Both the position numbers and the translations under genes were made by a program. Below are positions 57,645 to 64,000 of a stretch of 64,000 nucleotides of DNA, piece by piece (positions within the stretch are counted from its first letter, which is position 1; each line of letters begins with the position of its first letter). The notes beneath the pieces are model-generated. The model ran no database searches. It was not told where the DNA came from and saw only the letters and a program-made list of their open reading frames with translations. The stretch lies in contig CAADRB010000092.1 in NCBI GenBank assembly GCA_900708905.1, forward strand, positions 85,777-149,776. Reading direction: 5' to 3'. The stretch comes from Hymenolepis diminuta. Lineage: Eukaryota; Platyhelminthes; Cestoda; Cyclophyllidea; Hymenolepididae.

Positions 57645-60600
57645 TAAAATCACCAAGAGCACCGTTTTCATCAAAATTTATATGATTTTAAAAGTAAATG
57701 CACATTTGATCAAAATTTCAGTATTTCTATCTATCAGCTAATATACATTATTATGTACTATAAAAAAGTGTTCTGGTTGAATCAGAGATAACATGTAGAA
57801 TATTAAAGACTGACTATCTTGATAATGAGGATTGTTTTGAGCTCCAAGATTTAGCAACTGAAAATTGTTGAAAGCATCTAACATTGATTTACCTTACGCT
57901 AACCATCGCATATGCTCGTCGTTTTCAAACCTGGACCAACTCTCTTTAGAAGCGTAGACTGACTTTTAATTTGTTTTAACTAACTTCAGGGAAATCGATC
58001 AATAATATATGCTATTTTAATAAAAATGGTTCAAAGATTAATTGAATTCTTCTTACATTCATTATGCTTGTTAGAAAATATATTAGGCAAAATTAGGCAA
58101 CTTCCTGTCTGTCTCTTACATAATTACGCAAGTATAAAAACATGTGACTTAATGCTAGAGGTAAAAATCCTCCCGGCCGTCTCCTCCGGACTCCCTATTA
58201 AGTATATTCTAAAAAATGAAATATTTTTGAAACTTGATTTAGAAATCCTATTAATCCGTAATTTCTTTGCATTTTTATAAATCTTAAAATATATGCCGCG
58301 GAAGATAGTGCGGACTGACGGAATTATATGCAGTAAGTTGGATAATCTGGTTTCGGAAATCAGGCAAAGATTTGGATTTTGACTTTTTGTTTTATTTAAA
58401 CTACCCTGATCTGTAGTGATAAGTAATTATGATAATTATTTCTAACAATTAAAAACACGGTTTACTGAGGCCAACTGAACGTTTCTGATTCCTCCCACCT
58501 TGAAAGTGGTAAGAGGGCCGCAAGTTAGCGGTTTCTGCATTTTTTTCTTGGTCAATACAACTAATAATTTTGTCCTTTTGGAGAAATTCACTTATGACAA
58601 CAGTTTAGTAGAAAAAGAAAAACAAAATTTGTGATAAACAAGATTCAATGTAACCATTGACGTTTGCTTTAAAAGTATGGTCTCTCTACGTTAATCATTA
58701 CGTGTCGTTTTGCATATACTAAATTTAACAAGCAACTAAATCATTATATTCTTGAATTATAACTTTTATTCTACTTAATTCATTGGCCTAAAATAAATTC
58801 CCCTTTTATAAATCATTTGTTATATGTCACTTTTCTGCTCATTTATACAAAGATCCTGTAAGTTTTAAGTTATTTATTTAGGTGAATATAATGTCACATA
58901 CCAATAAAGTAAAGGGATACAAATTACTTATTTTATAAGTTATTTACGAATTTGTTGTTTCGTTAAAGCAGAGAAAATTACTTATAGGAAGTATACATTA
59001 TTCATCAGACCAATTTGATAACAATATAACACTTTCAGTAAAATGTCAATTAAGAAATTTATGTATTTGTCAAAGTCGGAAGCCTATTTTTTTAAAGTGA
59101 ATCTACTAAGTGTACTTTAATTTGACTTAATAATATTCATTAGATAATTAGAAATATTCTCAAGTCACACTTAGTTCTAAAAAAAAAATAGCTAGCGCAC
59201 TATTATTTTATATTTTAATGCATAATTGCATGTTTCAGCATCCGATTTGTAACTAGTGGTGGGTAGTCAGAAACCAGGATTGGTAACTGTATTGTAGACA
59301 AGCCATTTGTGTCAGTACCGATTAATTTGCCCTCTTTATATCCCCATATCCGTTTATATTTTTCTCTGTTATGCAAGAAAATTTATTTCAAAGCTTTGTG
59401 CCTAATGAATTTCAGAAAAATTTATGCCCCACTTTGACTTAATTCATTCGTTAGCAAAATGAGATTTGCAGAAATGTTTGTCTTATTTCTTCTTCTTAAA
59501 AGTCACTGATGATTCAGTATTTTTAATTTCCCATTTGGTACAGAATAGCTATTAATCTCACATCGTCTTGCTCTAATAATATCATAAAAAATCATGTTAA
59601 TTTACATCTACGATTTTTATCCAAGCATGATTAGTCTTCAGAATTAGTAGTAATAAAAACAAATTTATAAAACAACTCGGTCCTTTAGCTTCCCTTTTAT
59701 CAGTTCGCCTGATTAAAGCTTCAGTAGAATGTACAGTATCAGAGATTAAAACATTTATGATTGCTTGGTTTGAATATATGTATAACATTGCTGAAATATA
59801 ATCTCAGTGCAATGGCTGCATTTAAAGCGCAACTGCAAATTTAAAAAACTAACATCTTCTTAAACAAGCAATCATGTCATTTCGTTCTCTGATTTACGAC
59901 ACAAAAATAGCAAACATTTTATTGGCTTTACTTAGACAGTAATGAATGAAAATACGCCTGATGATTTGCGATTATTTTAAAGACTTAAAATCGACTTTCA
60001 CATCTCCTTCTCAGTTAGTGACATTTTTATCTTTGCCTTTTAAAAGCCATAAATATTCCATAAGTTTCCGGTCTTTTAGGATAAAACTTCTTTAACATAA
60101 TTTTCATGAAAGGGTCCAAAATGCAATATTAAATTTAAAAACTATTTGTCTTAATAATGTTTTATTGGTTTCGATTATGTTATAATTCAAAAATATGCTT
60201 TCCTGTTAAAAATTTCGAATTCTAAAGTTAATTACAATTAATATGTATATAAAAATAGCGTTGTAATGACATATTGTGGTATTGCTCAGGCACTTCTTGA
60301 GTTGAATATCACCAATCCCAACTGGAAAAATCCTGAAAAGCAGAGATATACCTGCTTTCTTTTATCTCCATTCCATTCTGAACTTAATGTCAAATCAGAA
60401 AGTAAATTCACCTTTTTTGGGAGTTTTTACGGAGTTGAACATATCAACAATCCAATTGCCCTAGTAGTTTTAAATCTATCATGCAGGAAATTGCAAATCA
60501 TAATGTGTGAAACAATTGTATTTTTCTTTCAATTTACATTATTGCATATAAGGTTTTATTTCAATAATAAAAATGCAGTAGTCGGTCTCTTTAGAGACTT

Positions 60601-62485
60601 CAAAGAAACGGTCTTTTAATATGAGTTTCGCTTTTTTCATCTGCAAGAGACGTGCAATAAAACCCTGAGGTTGACATTTCAGATTGATAATAAGTTTCAT
60701 ATTAGAATAAAATTCAACTTATTTATAAACCTTTCATAAGGTTTTCAAATTTAAGCTCTAAAAAAAGCTCAAGCGTGTAAAGAAAAATAAAATTCATCCC
60801 TAAATAAATTTAGTAAATATTTTGCAGATATTTCTTTTGAATATTTCTTTAATATCACTTTACTTATGTCCTCTGGAAATCGAGTTAAAGCAATTGGGTT
60901 TTCCATAAGTTTGCATCAGTGAAACAACAAACATGCCTGATGTACACTAATTCTTGTGGTCAGGAGAAGGATTTACATTCAAATTAAAGTCATATTTAGG
61001 CAAAAAGTTGTTACTGTTATCTTAAGTGGATTGCAGAAAGCACTTTTTTATTTTAAAAGTCCGAAATCCTCCCTTTCTAGCAAATTTTACTCTCTATCCA
61101 TTCAGCAAAGGATTTAAAAGTCACTTGATTAAATTCACCGAAGTAAGGAAGTATCTTCATCCACTTATTCAAAACTTCGCAGCGAAAAACCTTCTTTTCC
61201 TTGACTAGAAGGCGCTCGGCTGATTAACGTTTCTTTTGCGGCCACCAATTAGTTTGAAAAAACCCGAAATTTTAGCACTTTGTGCTTGGGAATTTTGTCT
61301 GTGCGTTTTGCTACTCATGTGGAGCATGCAACGCCGAAAGATTGCTTGAAGCATTCTGAAAAACTTTTCAGTTTTCTGTCTCTTTACCATCTCCTACCAA
61401 CTTCATGAATGACTAATTCATGTGAACACATCCAAGTTTATCTGCAAAAGGTTTTCACTATCAATATATATTCTATTATTACACCAGTGCATAAAGATTG
61501 CAAAGTTTATGTAGTTTGGTTTGAGCAACAAAAATTTATTTCAGCCATTTTCTTGTCAAATTTTCCTAGTAAAAACAATGCAAATTTCGATCGGTATCAC
61601 AGAAATGGAGATTATTTAATATTAAATCAAACTTGAAATTTTCCTTGGTTTTAGATTATGCTATTGTTATTGCTCATGACGGTGCTATAAAAACTTTTTT
61701 AAGTTGTGTTTTGTTAAAAGATATCTAGTGAATTGGAAAGCAAACTAATCTATAAATTTACATAACAGGGGAGGAGGTCAAGATAAAGCAAGTAAAGGGT
61801 CGGAGTGTCCATGACTCATGGAAGCGTCGATTTGTCCAATGTTTTTAAAAGGACTATAGTTTGCTTTGTAATCTTGACATTCTTGGTGATTGGATCGACG
61901 TTCGGATTTATGGGTTTGATTATGTTTACAATTTTGCTTCATGGTCGCACATCTCACTTGAACTTCATGTTATAACCATGAGTGGGCACATGAGGTTAAT
62001 AGAGAACTTTTGGCGTATCTATGCTCACTAGAGCATCTATGCTCACAAATAAAAATTCATTTTGAAATAACAATACTCATCCTCACTTTATTTGTATTAT
62101 GCAATAGACGTTTTTATTTTATTCATATTAATAATGTTTTATTAATTAATTTGGTTATACTTACAAAGCCAGACCTTCGGTACATGTTATATACCCGAAT
62201 AAATGAATTTCTCTTTCTTTGACTTGAGATATTAGCTGCACTTGATAAAATGGACTATATATCCAACCGAAAGATTCCCAATAATCCCGAATGAATATCC
62301 CTTAGTATTATTTTATGACTAATGTCTAAAATTCAAAAATAGAAATAAATCATTTATAAATTTTTTCAAATGTTCTGGTGGAAATTTTTACTAAGTGAAA
62401 TTAGCATGCATTTTATTTTTAAATTTTTCCAACTAATAAATTTGCATGAAATCGTTTAAGTTTGCAGTTCTTATCTAAAAAGCGG
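57645..62485. other. No gene confirmed
   Basis: The 117-codon frame 60,266 to 60,619 and frames at 58,026 to 58,280, 61,026 to 61,208 and 61,205 to 61,390 (minus, basic) have no recognisable family. G+C is raised at 61,200 to 61,400 and 61,790 to 61,970, possibly old element fragments, without a partner copy in the window. Confidence 0.45.
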
Positions 62486-62489
62486 TTTA

Positions 62490-62640
62490 TAATAATATTT
62501 GGAACGCCTTCTCGTCTAACATATGGGTCATGCGCACTGCAATGGGAAACTTGACGTGGCAATTGACTACTGACTGTCTCATAAATGTCGATAGCACTCC
62601 TAATTGTACCTTACCCTATAAAAGTCTGAAATAAAGCAAA
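62490..62640 (+). promoter_or_regulatory. Promoter-like block with TATA box and poly(A) signal, possibly LTR-derived
   Basis: A G+C-richer stretch leads into CCCTATAAAAG (TATAAAA at 62,617 to 62,623), followed after 6 bp by AATAAA (62,630 to 62,635). Such close packing of TATA and poly(A) signals is typical of retrotransposon LTRs and rare for host promoters. No coding region starts downstream within view, no LTR partner was found, and the edges are guesses. Confidence 0.3.
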
Positions 62641-62644
62641 TAAT

Positions 62645-64000
62645 GCATAAAAGGTCATTGTGTTTTCAATTTACCCACATCAACCAATGACACAGACGGA
62701 AAGAGTAGGCCGATTCTCACATGGCAAACATAAATTACCAAAGCAAATTTTATACCTATATCCATCAAATAAATACCCCCTTGGTTTATATTTATCTATT
62801 ACAATAAAGCAATAGGCAACTATGAACTCTAAATGAGGCATAAATAGGAGCAAAATAAACGGCAGTTGTCAGATTTAATGTACGACGCTCTAGACAGTTA
62901 TGAATGTGTAGGATGTTAAACATACCACTGATACCGGGCCTAAACTTGGTCAAAATATTCAATGAAGATAGCTTGAGTCATGCAATAATGGCAATTCTTT
63001 GTTTTTTTGGGTTGCTGTCAACAATTCCTGACTTGTATGGACATCATTGCGGTCATGATTCAGGTGATGAAAAGGCTTCATACTTTTCATGAGAATATGT
63101 GAACCCAGTGCATCCATAATTCAACTAAATTCACTGACTTCATTACAAGTATCTTCTTAAGCTCCCTTCTTGAATCAAATTTTATTGGGCTCACTTGCTT
63201 CTCCTTAATCAGATGACTTCCATGAAATACAGTCATGATCTGTAAAAATAATAGTTCTCTATGATGATCCGCGAAGACAAAATTTTTAATGGACTCCTGG
63301 TGAAATTTCAGTAGAGCGACTTAAATCTAATCTTATTTTTATATGGCATCATACATATGTATAAATAAAATTCAATTGAACCACCTATAATCATGGAGCT
63401 TTCTAAGTCTTTCATTTATTTGAATGCTGATTCCATTAATAAAATGAGATGAAAAAAAGTGATTGTTTAAGGTTTTTTCCACAATCCAATTTAATTGTTC
63501 CTTAGTGTACATTGCTAGCAACTTTGTCTGCTAGACTTAACTTTTGCTATCGGCTGCAAGCAAACTAGACGTGAAAAAATTCTTATCTGTCTAATTTTTA
63601 CAGCTTTTTCAGACAAATCTTAGAGACATTAGTTAACATAATAGAAACATTTCGATTCAGCTTTGGACATATTAAACTTTATAAGCAAATGTCATTAGAT
63701 TTTTCAAAAAACTGCACAAACAACGTTTAAACAATTTTGCCCGCATTACTCAAAAAATACTTATCCCCAACCTAACGTAAACTATGCCAAGCGTGATTAA
63801 AAGTAGATAAGGTATTACCGGAGCAGAAGAATAAAGTTTCTGACATGCGTAAAATTATCCACGTTTGAATTGGCTTCGATTAAAATCCAGCTACTTTAGC
63901 TAGAAACAAACAACTGCTTTTAGGCTATTCGAAAATATTTATGCATTGCAACTTTAAATCACTCCTGAATATTTTTGGTCAAGAATACCTAAATATACGG
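62645..64000. other. No gene seen
   Basis: AT-rich sequence to the end of the window. The 62-codon frame 62,904 to 63,092 is unrecognised. Confidence 0.5.

Noticed and set aside
60266..60619. 117-codon open frame
   Set aside because: Composition follows the AT-rich background, with no motif, splice or promoter context. A frame of this length is plausible by chance in 64 kb read in six frames.
1..64000. CRISPR array, bacterial operon, phage, rRNA or plasmid origin
   Set aside because: No regularly spaced repeats, no run of same-strand genes, no ribosomal RNA-like stretches. All evidence points to an animal nuclear genome.

Overview
The window reads as non-genic DNA from an AT-rich, repeat-laden animal genome. 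Every open frame is short: the longest ATG-led one is 136 codons and most are 60 to 90. There are no operons, ribosome-binding sites or bacterial gene spacing. The only protein families I can recognise are decayed retrotransposon proteins: a Ty3/Gypsy-type gag of the K02A2.6-like kind and fragments of non-LTR reverse transcriptase. Together with tRNA-derived, SINE-like copies, this fits an invertebrate such as a flatworm or arthropod. The sequence does not let me choose between them. I found no host gene I could name. G+C content was judged by eye, not computed.

Layout. Positions 1 to 14,400 hold three dispersed repeat families (called R7, R1 and R2 here) whose copies recur in the same order and orientation about 8.0 to 8.4 kb apart. 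They also hold three SINE-like copies, several strong inverted repeats and, at 11,486 to 12,238, a gag pseudogene with one in-frame stop and at least two frame changes. From 15.0 to 16.5 kb there is a copy of family R3 followed by a minus-strand LINE reverse-transcriptase remnant; a weaker, jockey/CR1-like one lies at 21.1 kb. From 23.7 to 26.4 kb lie further copies of R3, R4 and R1, with a proline-rich open frame at 25.15 kb between the R4 and R1 copies that is the only plausible host-exon candidate. From 31 to 44 kb there are a tRNA-like relic, second or third copies of R7, R3, R5 and R4, and a segment with visibly more G+C at 35.9 to 36.4 kb. At 47.6 to 47.95 kb an LTR-like block ends at a sequence resembling a methionine-tRNA primer-binding site. 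The rest, to 64 kb, is mostly featureless AT-rich sequence with a 22-bp double repeat (54.4 kb), another SINE-like copy (57.6 kb) and a promoter-like block (62.5 kb).

Nothing here works together as a pathway. The sequence is best explained as intergenic or long-intron DNA built from old, diverged transposable elements. Repeat families were recognised by reading and aligning by eye, so identities and edges are approximate.
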